A stretch of DNA of 64,000 nt from Silicimonas sp963779765 (GCA_963779765.1 CAVZZP010000001.1:248001-312000), one strand, 5' to 3'; numbered from the stretch's first letter, positions 53,992 to 63,143 are shown. A program made the numbers and translations. The notes: a model not told the origin generated them from the letters alone.

Positions 53992-55712
53992 GCCGCCACC
54001 CGCAGCCAGTGCACCGCGCTTTTCGGCGCGCCAAGCTCGCCGACCTTGTGCAGTTCCCTGCCCTCAACATTCGGCAGTTCGCGCGGGGCGTCCGCGAAGT
54101 TGGCTCGGAGTTGCAGCAGCCCGCCGTCGAGTTGCCAGTCCACTGCAAGCCCTCCGTCCGCAGCCAGAAGCAGCCGCCCGGAGCCGCTCCGCGTTCCGGC
54201 GAGGCGTGGCACGATCTCGGCGTGCCGCAGGTCCAGCAGCCGCTTCACCCGAGCCTGGGCGTCCTGGCCTGCCGGGCTGTCGCGCTGCGCGGGATCGAGC
54301 GTCGACATGGCCATCGTCTCGACCGAGATCGGGTCGGGCACGTGGTCGAAGCCGGCGAAACCTTTGAACTCCTCGCGGCGGCCCTGGCGCACTGCCTCGC
54401 CCAGATCGCCCTCGAAGCCTGCAAAGAAGCAGAACGGCCGCGTCTCGCCGTATTCCTCGCCCATGAAAAGCATCGGGATGTGCGGCGACAAGAGCAGGAT
54501 CGCCGTCAGCGCCTCCAGCGTCTCGGGGTCGGTCAACGTCGCCAGCCGTTCGCCCCGGGCGCGGTTGCCGGTCTGGTCGTGGTTCTGAAGGAAGTCGACG
54601 AAGGCTGTGGGCGGCAGGTGAGCGGAGGGCTCGCCACGTCCGGTCTCGCCCTGAAAGGCGAACCCCTCGGCAAGCGAGCGGCCCAGGAGACCGAGCGGGT
54701 CGTCGGCATAGTCGCGATAATACCCCTCGCTCTCGCCCGTGGCGAGGACATGGGCGGCGTTGTGGAAGTCGTCGTTCCATTCACCGGAATGCAGCAGAAT
54801 CTCTCCGTCCTGTCCGCGCTCATGCAGGTGAGTGACGTTGCGGTTGTCCTCGGTCGTCAGATGGACAGGCCGGTCGAGGCGCGCGCGGACCTCACGGGCC
54901 AATTCGACGAGCAGTTCCTGATCGGAAGGATCTTTGATCTGGTCGACAGCGTCGAGGCGCAGCCCGTCGAAACCATATTCGGTAAGCCAGTAAAGCGCGT
55001 TTTCGATGAAGAACCGGCGAACGGGTGGTTCGCGGTAATCGATTCCGGCACCCCACGGCGTCTGTCGGTTCTCGTCGAAAAAGCCTGCCGCGTAAGCATG
55101 GAGGTAGTTTCCATCGGGGCCGAAGTGATTGTAGACGACGTCGAGCAGGACCATCAGCCCGTGCTGGTGCGCGGCAGCGACGAAGGCGGCGAGGTCGTCG
55201 GCTGTGCCGTAGACCGGGTGCGGCGCATAGGGCAGCACCCCGTCATAGCCCCAGCCGCGTTCGCCGCCGAACTGGGCGAGCGGCAGAAGCTCGATGGCGG
55301 TTATGCCGAGATCCGCAAGCCGGCCCAGCTCCGTCGCAGCGGCTTTATAGGTGCCAGCTTGTGTGAAGGTGCCCAAATGCAGCTCGTAGATCACCGTCTC
55401 TTCCCAAGGGCGCCCGATCCAGAACTCCGCGCGGCGCGGAGCGGTGACGAGGGACAGTCCATGGACGCCTGCCTCCTGGCGGCGGGACGCCGGATCGGGC
55501 ACGACCAGACCGTCGGAAAGGACGAAGCCATAGGCGTCGCCCTCCTCGGCAACCCGCTCAAGCGCAAACCAGCCTTCACCTACGGCGTCCATCGTGTGGT
55601 CGGCACCGTTCAGTCGCAGCGACAGCCGTTCTAATCCAGGCGCCCACAGCCGGAACTGCCACCGACCCTCGCCGGCGGGTGAGACGCCCCAGGTATAATC
55701 GACTTCAGCCAC
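53988..55712 (-). CDS. treZ: Malto-oligosyltrehalose trehalohydrolase
   Basis: 574 aa GH13 enzyme releasing trehalose from the TreY product. N-terminal E-set domain, then DVVYNHFGPDGNYL, GLRLDAVDQIKDP and FLQNHDQTGNRARG active-site tracts. It overlaps glgX by 8 bp and malQ by 4 bp. Confidence 0.93.
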   Translation of the reverse strand: MAEVDYTWGVSPAGEGRWQFRLWAPGLERLSLRLNGADHTMDAVGEGWFALERVAEEGDAYGFVLSDGLVVPDPASRRQEAGVHGLSLVTAPRRAEFWIGRPWEETVIYELHLGTFTQAGTYKAAATELGRLADLGITAIELLPLAQFGGERGWGYDGVLPYAPHPVYGTADDLAAFVAAAHQHGLMVLLDVVYNHFGPDGNYLHAYAAGFFDENRQTPWGAGIDYREPPVRRFFIENALYWLTEYGFDGLRLDAVDQIKDPSDQELLVELAREVRARLDRPVHLTTEDNRNVTHLHERGQDGEILLHSGEWNDDFHNAAHVLATGESEGYYRDYADDPLGLLGRSLAEGFAFQGETGRGEPSAHLPPTAFVDFLQNHDQTGNRARGERLATLTDPETLEALTAILLLSPHIPMLFMGEEYGETRPFCFFAGFEGDLGEAVRQGRREEFKGFAGFDHVPDPISVETMAMSTLDPAQRDSPAGQDAQARVKRLLDLRHAEIVPRLAGTRSGSGRLLLAADGGLAVDWQLDGGLLQLRANFADAPRELPNVEGRELHKVGELGAPKSAVHWLRVAA

Positions 55713-57801
55713 GGTCCGTTTCCAGAAGCATCAGCGCGCGGGCGGGCAACTTTACGGATGCGCCCGTGATGACCGTGTGCCCTTTCGGGTCCGCCACGGC
55801 CTCGAAGGTGTCGACCAGCCGCTGCCAGCCTCTCTCGTCCCCGCCTGGAAGGACGAAGTCGAGATCGCCATCGCTCGCGTTCAGCAGCATCAGAAGGAAG
55901 GTCTCGCGCTCGTGCAGAAGCAGGCCAACCGAACGGCCGATCCCGTTGTCCCAGTCGCTGTCTTCCATCTGCTGCCCGTCGGGGCGCAGCCACCGGGCAA
56001 AGCGGTTGTGCCGCGCGTCGGGGCCGGAGTGCAGGTAGCGATCGGCGAGAAAGAGGCCGCGGCTTTTCCGGATGCGGATCAGTCCGCGCACGAAAGCCTC
56101 GAACTCGAGATCGCGCTGAGACGCGTTCCAGCCAAACCAGTTCATTTCACCGGGCTGGCAATATGAGTTGTTGTTGCCGCCCTGGCTGCGTCCGCGCTCA
56201 TCTCCCATCAGCAGCATCGGCGTTCCCTGGCTGAACAGGAGCGTCGCCATCAGGTTGCGCCGCTGGCGGTCGCGCAAGGCGATGATCTCGGGATCGTCCG
56301 TCTCGCCCTCGACACCGCAGTTCCAACTGAGGTTGTGGGAATGGCCGTCACGGTTGTCCTCGCCGTTCGCCTCGTTGTGCTTTTCGTTGTAGGAGACGAG
56401 GTCCATGAGCGTGAAACCATCGTGCGCGGTGATGAAGTTCATGCTCGCCCACGGGCGGCGCCCGTCATGCGAGAAGGTGTCGGCAGAGCCGAGAAGGCCG
56501 TTGGCAAGCTTGGGCAGCATGCCTTCGTCGCCTTTCCAATAGGCGCGCGTGGTGTCGCGGTAGCGGTCGTTCCATTCGGCCCAGCCCGGGGGAAAGTTAC
56601 CTACCTGATAGCCGTTCGGACCGGTGTCCCAGGGCTCGGCGATAAGCTTCACGCCTGCCAGGATTGGGTCTTGTCGCACCGCCTCGAGAAAGATCGCGTG
56701 CTCGCTGTAGTGGTCGCGGTCTCGGCCCAGTGTGGTCGCCAGGTCGAAGCGAAAACCGTCGACATGGCAGACTTCGACCCAGTACCGCAGCGAATCCATG
56801 ACCATCTGAAGCACGCGCGAATTCCGCAGGTTCAGCGAGTTGCCGCAGCCGGTCGTGTCGAAGTAGTGACGCGGGTCGTCGGCGAGAGTGTAGTACGACG
56901 CATTGTCGATGCCGCGGAACGACAGGGTCGGACCGCGCTCGGACCCTTCGGCGGTGTGATTGTAGACGACATCCATGATGACCTCGATGCCCGCCTCGTG
57001 CAGGCGGCGCACCATCAGCTTGAATTCGTGGAGACTTCCGTCTGCCGTCAGATAACGCGGCGCGGGTGCGAAGAAGCCGAGGGTCGCGTAGCCCCACCAG
57101 TTCACGAGGTTCTTCTCGGTCAGATGGCCCTCGTCGTAGAAGGCCTGGACCGGAAGCAATTCCAGCGAGGTGACGCCGAGCTTGACAAGGTGGTCGATCA
57201 CACGCGGATCGGCCAGACCCTCGAAGGTACCGCGCAGGGGGCGTTCGATGTCCGGATGGCCCATCGTCATGCCGCCCACGTGCGCCTCGTAGACGATCGT
57301 GCGGCCCCACGGCACGTCGGGCCGGATGTCTCCGCCCCATGTGTGGGCACCGTCGACGACGACGCACTTCGGCATCACGAACGCGCTGTCGCGGCGGTCG
57401 AACGACAGGTCTGCCTTGTCGTGGCCGAGCCGGTAGCCGAACAAGGACTCGTGCCAGCGCAGGTCGCCCTTGTGCTGGAGGGCATAGGGGTCGAGCAACA
57501 GCTTGTTCGGGTTGAAGCGATGACCTGCCTCGGGGGCGTAGGGACCGTGAACGCGATAGCCGTAAAGCTGTCCAGGGCGTACGTCGGGCAAGTATCCGTG
57601 CCAGACCTGATGGGTGAACTCGGGCAACTCGATGCGTTCGATCTCGCGGCGGCCGCGACTGTCGAAGAGGCAGAGTTCGACCTTCTCCGCATGGGCCGAG
57701 AAGAGAGCGAAGTTGGTGCCGGAGCCGTCCCATGTCGCGCCGAGCGGGACGTCCGATCCTGCCAGGACCGGACGTTTGGTGATCGCTGCGGGAGCGTTCA
57801 T
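55705..57801 (-). CDS. glgX: Glycogen debranching enzyme (GlgX/TreX)
   Basis: 698 aa isoamylase-type GH13 enzyme that frees linear chains from glycogen for TreY/TreZ. Motifs DVVYNHTAEGSERGPTLSFRG (first 12 residues are the catalytic region I), FRFDLATTLGR and TAHDGFTLMDLVSYN. Leads the trehalose block glgX-treZ-malQ-treY. A 20-bp palindrome lies 49 bp upstream of its start. Confidence 0.93.
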   Translation of the reverse strand: MNAPAAITKRPVLAGSDVPLGATWDGSGTNFALFSAHAEKVELCLFDSRGRREIERIELPEFTHQVWHGYLPDVRPGQLYGYRVHGPYAPEAGHRFNPNKLLLDPYALQHKGDLRWHESLFGYRLGHDKADLSFDRRDSAFVMPKCVVVDGAHTWGGDIRPDVPWGRTIVYEAHVGGMTMGHPDIERPLRGTFEGLADPRVIDHLVKLGVTSLELLPVQAFYDEGHLTEKNLVNWWGYATLGFFAPAPRYLTADGSLHEFKLMVRRLHEAGIEVIMDVVYNHTAEGSERGPTLSFRGIDNASYYTLADDPRHYFDTTGCGNSLNLRNSRVLQMVMDSLRYWVEVCHVDGFRFDLATTLGRDRDHYSEHAIFLEAVRQDPILAGVKLIAEPWDTGPNGYQVGNFPPGWAEWNDRYRDTTRAYWKGDEGMLPKLANGLLGSADTFSHDGRRPWASMNFITAHDGFTLMDLVSYNEKHNEANGEDNRDGHSHNLSWNCGVEGETDDPEIIALRDRQRRNLMATLLFSQGTPMLLMGDERGRSQGGNNNSYCQPGEMNWFGWNASQRDLEFEAFVRGLIRIRKSRGLFLADRYLHSGPDARHNRFARWLRPDGQQMEDSDWDNGIGRSVGLLLHERETFLLMLLNASDGDLDFVLPGGDERGWQRLVDTFEAVADPKGHTVITGASVKLPARALMLLETDRG

Positions 57802-57849
57802 GGTGGGTTACTCCGAGAAAGGGGGACCGTACAGAGTAGCGTCAAAAGC

Positions 57850-57869
57850 CGGACGGTCTAGACCGTCCG
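57850..57869. promoter_or_regulatory. Perfect 20-bp palindrome upstream of glgX
   Basis: CGGACGGTCTAGACCGTCCG reads identically on both strands and sits 49 bp upstream of the glgX ATG, in the 246-bp gap to the DUF2934 gene. It could be a dimeric repressor operator or an RNA hairpin with loop CTAG; no T-tract follows it. Confidence 0.6.
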
Positions 57870-58047
57870 ACCATCTTTCCAAGGGTCGCCGCCTCAGTGC
57901 CTCCACGCCCTTCGATGAAGAGACGTGGTAATTAGCTGAACGTCAGAGGCACCCCGAATTGATCCGTTGATGCGACTTATAGTCGTTCAAGGTCCAGAAT
58001 TTCCAGAGAAGCAGCCAGCAGGACTTGAGGCGCGATAACTTTCTACC

Positions 58048-58254
58048 TCACGCCTTCGACTGTCTCCGCTTCTTCTCGCTTCCATTCGACGCACCTACGG
58101 ACCCGGCCTCGGAAGCTCCAAGCCCGTTTTCGCCTTCGGACACCTCCTGTTCGGCACGCTTCCAATGCTCGTCGTGCTTCCCGTCGGGGCGGCCTTCGGA
58201 TTCCCAGATCCCATGGGCGCGCTCTTCAACTTTCTTGGATCGATCTTCCTGCAT
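58048..58254 (-). CDS. DUF2934-family small protein
   Basis: 68 aa. Core VEERAHGIWESEGRPDGKHDEHWKRAE in two motifs matches the DUF2934 pattern (RAYELWExxGRPxGxxxxHWxxAE). The ribosome binding site AGGAGGT seven bases before ATG 58254 is among the best in the window. Highly charged, soluble, function unknown; homologues often sit with glycogen/trehalose or stress genes. It precedes glgX on the same strand and follows an EcfG-type promoter. Confidence 0.85.
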   Translation of the reverse strand: MQEDRSKKVEERAHGIWESEGRPDGKHDEHWKRAEQEVSEGENGLGASEAGSVGASNGSEKKRRQSKA

Positions 58255-58295
58255 CCTTCGGACCTCCTGAAATGGATTGTTCGTGGTTTAAGTAA

Positions 58296-58320
58296 AACAA
58301 TGTTCCGCTCGCTAGGTTCC
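58296..58320 (-). promoter_or_regulatory. EcfG-type promoter candidate of DUF2934 and the trehalose operon
   Basis: Minus strand GGAAC (58320-58316), 16 bases, TGTT (58299-58296), 42 bp before the DUF2934 start. A second GGAAC at 58306 has no matching -10. If transcription continues past 58048 it would include glgX-treZ-malQ-treY. Confidence 0.6.
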
Positions 58321-58598
58321 CAGTTCGGAAGACGTCGAAGGGGCACACCTCTACCGTGCGGCCTCGGTCGCCCCGCAAGTCGAGGTCTTCCCGACATGGA
58401 CGGACTGGCCTCCGGGACAAGCTTCCGGACAATCTCCGGAAATCCACCACCGGGAAGAGCGCAATTAACCGCGGCCTGCGACCACCATAGCGCTTGTGGT
58501 CAAGCTCCGGATTGTTACGATGATCGGACGTGCGATACAGACAGGCACGCCTTCGGGCGGCAAGAAGGTCTGATTGCGCTCCAATGGGAGGAGATACC
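58321..58598. other. Regulatory gap upstream of the TRAP operon with a 7-bp inverted repeat
   Basis: No gene is supportable. TTCCGGA (58423-58429) and TCCGGAA (58435-58441) form a perfect inverted repeat with a 5-base spacer about 158 bp before the dctP-type start, a plausible regulator site. The GGGAGGAG at 58586-58593 is the ribosome binding site of the next gene. Confidence 0.5.
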
Positions 58599-59723
58599 AT
58601 GACAACCAAGACATATGACCGTCGCTCGTTTCTGAGAAAGAGCGCGCTTGCCGGAACCGCCGCGACCGGAGCCATGCTGGCCGCCCCTGCCGTGCTGGCG
58701 CAATCGCCGCTGGTCGTCAAAATGCAGACGTCCTGGCCGGCATCCGACATCTGGGACGAATTCGCCAAGGATTACGCGATGCGCGTGGACGAGATGTCCG
58801 CCGGTCGTCTCAAGGTCGACGTGCTTCCGGCCGGTGCGGTCGTGGGCGCGTTCCAGGTGCTCGATGCCGTCAACGACGGCGTTCTCGATGCCGCGCATTC
58901 GGTGCCGGTCTACTGGTATGGAAAGAACAAGGCGGCGTCGCTCTTCGGCACCGGTCCCGTGTTCGGCGGTTCGGCCACCACGATGCTCAGCTGGTTCTAT
59001 GAAGGCGGCGGACAGGAGCTTTACCGCGAGCTGACCCAGGACATCATGGGTCTCGACGTGGTCGGCTACCTGGGCTTCCCGATGTTCGCGCAGCCGTTCG
59101 GCTGGTTCAAGGGCGAAGTCAACTCGGTCGCCGACCTGCAGGGCTTCAAGTATCGTACCGTCGGACTTGCGGCCGACCTGATGGCAAAGCTCGGCATGTC
59201 CGTCGCCCAGCTTCCGGGCGGCGAGATCGTCCCGGCGATGGAACGGGGCGTCATCGACGCCTTCGAGTTCAACAACCCGACCTCGGACCGCCGTTTCGGC
59301 GCACAGGACGTGGCCAAGAACTACTATCTCTCGTCCTATCACCAGGCGTCCGAGAGCTTCGAATTCCTGTTCTCGCGCACCTTCCTCGAGGATCTGGACC
59401 CCGACCTGCAGGCGATCCTGAAGTACAGCGTCGAGGCCGCTTCGACCGCGAACACCGCGAAAGCCATGAAGCAGTATTCGACCGACCTGGCCGAACTTCA
59501 GGCCGGCGGCGTGAACGTGCGCAGGACGTCGAAGGAGATCCTCGATGCCCAGCTCGCAGCTTGGGATGAGCTGATCGTCGAGCTGGAGCAGGACGAGTTC
59601 ATGAAGCGCACGCTCGACAGCCAGCGTGAGTGGGTGGAGCGTGTTGCCTACTATGAACTGATGAACGCGCCCGACTACGCCCTCGCGTTCGAGCACTACT
59701 TCCCGGGCAAGCTGGCCCTCTGA
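58599..59723 (+). CDS. TRAP transporter substrate-binding protein (DctP/DctP7-type)
   Basis: 374 aa. ATG 58599 follows GGGAGGAG; the in-frame GTG at 58530 lies outside the signal peptide and is rejected. Twin-arginine signal (YDRRSFLRKSALAG) cleaved after Ala-Leu-Ala-Gln near 33. Body with AQPFGWFKGEVNSVADLQGFKYR and the TRAP helix KQYSTDLAELQAGG. This exported, folded-type DctP group typically binds alpha-keto or organic acids. It heads a TRAP operon. Confidence 0.9.
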   Translation: MTTKTYDRRSFLRKSALAGTAATGAMLAAPAVLAQSPLVVKMQTSWPASDIWDEFAKDYAMRVDEMSAGRLKVDVLPAGAVVGAFQVLDAVNDGVLDAAHSVPVYWYGKNKAASLFGTGPVFGGSATTMLSWFYEGGGQELYRELTQDIMGLDVVGYLGFPMFAQPFGWFKGEVNSVADLQGFKYRTVGLAADLMAKLGMSVAQLPGGEIVPAMERGVIDAFEFNNPTSDRRFGAQDVAKNYYLSSYHQASESFEFLFSRTFLEDLDPDLQAILKYSVEAASTANTAKAMKQYSTDLAELQAGGVNVRRTSKEILDAQLAAWDELIVELEQDEFMKRTLDSQREWVERVAYYELMNAPDYALAFEHYFPGKLAL

Positions 59724-59744
59724 TAAGAGGGATTGGGGAACCTG

Positions 59745-59768
59745 CCCCGGCGCGACATCGCGCCGGGG
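59745..59768 (+). other. Intercistronic hairpin after the TRAP binding protein
   Basis: CCCCGGCGCG 59745-59754 pairs perfectly with CGCGCCGGGG 59759-59768 around ACAT. It lies 22 bp after the dctP-type stop with no T-tract, as a message-stabilising hairpin that keeps binding-protein levels above those of the membrane subunits. Confidence 0.75.
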
Positions 59769-59774
59769 TCAGCG

Positions 59775-60374
59775 ATGTGGGAGGTGCACTTGATCGGATT
59801 CATTCGCTTTGCCGACAGCTTGTCGGCCTGGTTCGGCAAGGCCTTCGCCTGGCTGATCGTCCTGATGGCGGTCGGCACCGGATATGAAGTCTTCGTCCGC
59901 TACGTTCTGAACGACCCCACCGCCTGGGCGCTGGATGTGTCATTCATCATGTACGGAACGCTCTTCATGATGGGCGGCGCCTACACGCTGTCACGCGGCG
60001 GTCACGTCCGAGGCGACTTCCTCTATCGCCTGTGGCAGCCGAGGACGCAGGCAAAGCTCGACCTCGTCCTTTATTTCCTCTTCTTCTTCCCCGGCGTGCT
60101 CGCCCTGATCTTCTCCGGCTGGAAATATGCGGCCCGGTCCTGGCAGTATGGCGAGGTCAGCATCAATAGCCCCGCCGGCGTGCCGATCTACCAATTCAAG
60201 ACCGTGATCGTCGCAGCGGGTATCCTGCTGTTCATCCAAGGCATCGCGCAAGTCTGCCGGTGCCTGATCGCGATCCGCACGAACGTCTGGATCGAGGCCG
60301 AGGAAGACGTCTTCGAGACCGAAGATCTGCTCATGAGGAAGGCCAACGAGGCCGAAAAGGGCTCGCATCCATGA
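59775..60374 (+). CDS. TRAP transporter small permease (DctQ-like)
   Basis: 199 aa from ATG 59775; TTG 59790, with GGGAGG five bases before it, is the likely alternative and would give 194 aa. An upstream GTG at 59733 would put the hairpin in the coding region. Four membrane helices. Overlaps the large permease by ATGA. Confidence 0.85.
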   Translation: MWEVHLIGFIRFADSLSAWFGKAFAWLIVLMAVGTGYEVFVRYVLNDPTAWALDVSFIMYGTLFMMGGAYTLSRGGHVRGDFLYRLWQPRTQAKLDLVLYFLFFFPGVLALIFSGWKYAARSWQYGEVSINSPAGVPIYQFKTVIVAAGILLFIQGIAQVCRCLIAIRTNVWIEAEEDVFETEDLLMRKANEAEKGSHP

Positions 60375-61789
60375 CTGACCCCCAAATCGCCCTGGTAATG
60401 CTGGGGCTTTTCATCGTCTTCGTCTTCCTCGGCTTCCCGATCGCCTTCACCCTGATGGCGATGGGGATAGGTTTCGGCTACTTCGCCTACTACGACGAAG
60501 GCAGAATGTGGCGGACCTTCGACCGCCTGGACGAGACGGCCAGCTATTGGGACTCCTGGACCACCTGGCTGGAGGGGTTCGCGAACAACAGAATTTTCGA
60601 TCTCTTCGTCAACCAGACTTATACGGTCATGTCGAACGAGGTCCTGACGGCCGTGCCGCTGTTCCTCTTCATGGGATACATCGTCGAACGTTCGAACATC
60701 GTCGACCGGCTGTTCTCGACCCTCAATGTCGCCTCGAAGAACGTCCCCGGCTCGATGGGTGTCGCGGCGCTGATCACCTGCGCCCTGTTCGCGACCGCCA
60801 CGGGCATCGTCGGTGCCGTCGTCACGCTGATGGGACTTCTGGCGCTGCCGCAGATGCTGAAGGCGCGCTACGATCCTTCGTTCGCCAGCGGGATCATCTG
60901 CGCCGGCGGAACCCTGGGCATCCTGATCCCGCCGTCGATCATGCTGATCGTCTATGCCGCGGCGTCGGGCGTCTCGATCGTTCGGCTCTATGCTGCAGCG
61001 TTGCTGCCGGGCCTCACCTTGGTCGGCCTATACCTCATCTACGTGATCGGGCGGTCGATCCTTCAGCCGTCCGTGGCGCCCCGCCCGACGGACGAAGAAG
61101 TCCCAGACGTTCCTGCGCGCCAGCTGATCGTCATGATCCTGACTTCCTTCCTTCCGCTTGCCTTCCTGATCCTCGCGGTGCTGGGTTCGATCCTGTTCGG
61201 ACTGGCGACACCGACCGAAGCGGCCTCCATCGGCGCTCTGGGCGGCATATTCCTTGCCTTCATCTACCGGGCGATGACGTGGCAGCGCATGCGCGAGAGC
61301 GTCTACCTCACGGTGCGCACCACTGCGATGGTGTGCTGGCTGTTCGTCGGCTCCTACACCTTCTCTGCGGTCTTCTCATACCTCGGCGGCGAGCAGGTGA
61401 TTTCGGAGTTCGTGCAGTCGCTGAACCTTTCGCCGCTGATGTTCCTGATCCTCGCGCAGATCATCATCTTCCTTCTGGGCTGGCCGCTGGAGTGGTCGGA
61501 GATCATCATCATCTTCGTTCCCATCTTCCTGCCGCTTCTGGCGATCTTCGAGGTCGACCCGCTGTTCTTCGGCATCCTCGTGGCGCTGAACCTGCAGACC
61601 AGTTTCCTGACCCCACCGATGGCGATGTCGGCCTACTATCTCAAGGGCATCGCTCCGCCCGAGGTTCGGCTCACTCAGATCTTCAAGGGCGTCATGCCCT
61701 TCCTGGTCTGCGTCTTCATCTCGATGATCCTGATGTACGTCTTCCCGCAGATCGTCTTCTATCTGCCGGAACTCTTCTATGGCGGGTAA
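60371..61789 (+). CDS. TRAP transporter large permease (DctM-like)
   Basis: 472 aa from ATG 60371 with about twelve helices. Family tracts SMGVAALITCALFATATGIVGA, GGTLGILIPPSIMLIVYA and LNLQTSFLTPPMAMSAYYL. It catalyses sodium-coupled uptake with the DctP and DctQ partners. Overlaps the amidase gene by 11 bp. Confidence 0.92.
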   Translation: MTDPQIALVMLGLFIVFVFLGFPIAFTLMAMGIGFGYFAYYDEGRMWRTFDRLDETASYWDSWTTWLEGFANNRIFDLFVNQTYTVMSNEVLTAVPLFLFMGYIVERSNIVDRLFSTLNVASKNVPGSMGVAALITCALFATATGIVGAVVTLMGLLALPQMLKARYDPSFASGIICAGGTLGILIPPSIMLIVYAAASGVSIVRLYAAALLPGLTLVGLYLIYVIGRSILQPSVAPRPTDEEVPDVPARQLIVMILTSFLPLAFLILAVLGSILFGLATPTEAASIGALGGIFLAFIYRAMTWQRMRESVYLTVRTTAMVCWLFVGSYTFSAVFSYLGGEQVISEFVQSLNLSPLMFLILAQIIIFLLGWPLEWSEIIIIFVPIFLPLLAIFEVDPLFFGILVALNLQTSFLTPPMAMSAYYLKGIAPPEVRLTQIFKGVMPFLVCVFISMILMYVFPQIVFYLPELFYGG

Positions 61790-63128
61790 GTCCGCGAAAG
61801 CCGAAAGCCTGCTGACGCTCGGGGCTGTCGCCCTGCGCGACCGGCTGGCATCCGGCGCGCTGGATGCGATCACCCTTGTCGAGGCGTGCATCGCGAGGAT
61901 CGAGGCGCGGGAGCCCGAGGTCGGCGCCTGGGCCTGGTTTGATCCCGAGCTGGCCCGCCATCAGGCCAGGACGATGGACGCGCTTCGACGTTCGGGCCGG
62001 ACGCTCGGTGCGCTGCACGGCCTTCCGGTCGGCTTGAAGGACATCATCGACACGGCGCGGATTCCGACCGAGAACGGAAGTGCGCTCGACGCTGGCCGTG
62101 TTCCGCGGAAGGACGCTCATATCGTCGAACGTCTGAAGTCTGCAGGCGCGATCATCCTGGGCAAGACAGTCACGACGGAACTGGCGTTCACCCACCCCGC
62201 GCGGACCCGCAATCCGCATAACCCAGCCCATACACCCGGCGGATCCTCCGCAGGGTCGGCGGCCGCCGTGGCCGACGGCATGGTGCCGCTGGCCGTCGGC
62301 ACGCAGACTGGCGGGTCCTGCATCCGTCCCGCCTCGTATTGCGGCATTACCGGGTTCAAGCCCACGTTCGGCGCGATTTCGCGGCGCGGTATCCTGATGC
62401 AGTCGCACACGCTGGATACCGTGGGCGTCTTCGCTGCCGACCCTCTGGGCGCGGCCATGCTGGCCGATGTCCTCTTCGGGTACGACTCCGCGGATGCCGC
62501 CAGCGCTCCCGCCGCATTTCCGGCCCTGGAGCGCACGGCGGCGTCCGAGCCCCTCATGCCGCCCGTGTTCGCCATCGTCCGGCCTCCGGGCTGGGACGCC
62601 GTGCACGACGACATGAGGGAGGGGCTTGCAGCTCTCGAGGAGGAACTGGGCGAACAGGCGTTCAGCGTCGATCTGCCCGAGGTCTTTGAGGACGCCGCCG
62701 AGATCAGGCTTCGGATCAACCAGGCCGAGATGTCCCGCTATTATCACCGCTACGAACGCGAAGGCGCCGACCTTCTGGGCGTCGAGACGCGGGATGCGAT
62801 CCGCAAGGGCGCGGTCATTCCGGTTCGAGACTACCTTGCGGCACTCGACTGGCCCGACACACTCTACGCCGCCATCGAGGCAATTCTGGAGCGCTGCGAC
62901 GCGATCCTCTGTCCGGCGGCGACCGGGCCAGCGCCCGAAGGTCTTGAAAGCACCGGCGACGCGATCTTCAACGGCCTCTGGACGCTTTGCGGCACGCCCG
63001 CAGTGACGATACCGATCATGACGGCAAGCAACGGGCTGCCCATGGGCGTCCAACTGGTCGGAGGCCGGGGCAACGATGCGCGGCTGTTACGCACGGCAAG
63101 ATGGCTGTATGATCGGATGGATGGCTGA
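61779..63128 (+). CDS. Amidase signature family enzyme
   Basis: 449 aa. The Ser-cisSer-Lys triad is visible: Lys in LPVGLKDIIDT, and the Gly/Ser-rich GGSSAGSAAAVADG with GTQTGGSCIRPAS. Hydrolyses an amide. The 11-bp overlap with the TRAP permease suggests that it acts on the imported compound, for example an acylated amine or a ureide. Substrate unknown. Confidence 0.9.
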   Translation: MAGKSAKAESLLTLGAVALRDRLASGALDAITLVEACIARIEAREPEVGAWAWFDPELARHQARTMDALRRSGRTLGALHGLPVGLKDIIDTARIPTENGSALDAGRVPRKDAHIVERLKSAGAIILGKTVTTELAFTHPARTRNPHNPAHTPGGSSAGSAAAVADGMVPLAVGTQTGGSCIRPASYCGITGFKPTFGAISRRGILMQSHTLDTVGVFAADPLGAAMLADVLFGYDSADAASAPAAFPALERTAASEPLMPPVFAIVRPPGWDAVHDDMREGLAALEEELGEQAFSVDLPEVFEDAAEIRLRINQAEMSRYYHRYEREGADLLGVETRDAIRKGAVIPVRDYLAALDWPDTLYAAIEAILERCDAILCPAATGPAPEGLESTGDAIFNGLWTLCGTPAVTIPIMTASNGLPMGVQLVGGRGNDARLLRTARWLYDRMDG

Positions 63129-63143
63129 AGGGATGGAACGCAG

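Noticed and set aside
56335..57861. 508-codon plus-strand frame opposite glgX
   Set aside because: Shadow of a fully recognisable debranching enzyme.
58282..58306. Second GGAAC upstream of DUF2934
   Set aside because: Its 16-base spacing leads to CACG; the overlapping site at 58320-58296 fits exactly.
58165..58602. 145-codon plus-strand frame over the DUF2934 gene and TRAP leader
   Set aside because: The minus-strand DUF2934 has a family match and a strong ribosome binding site; this frame has neither.
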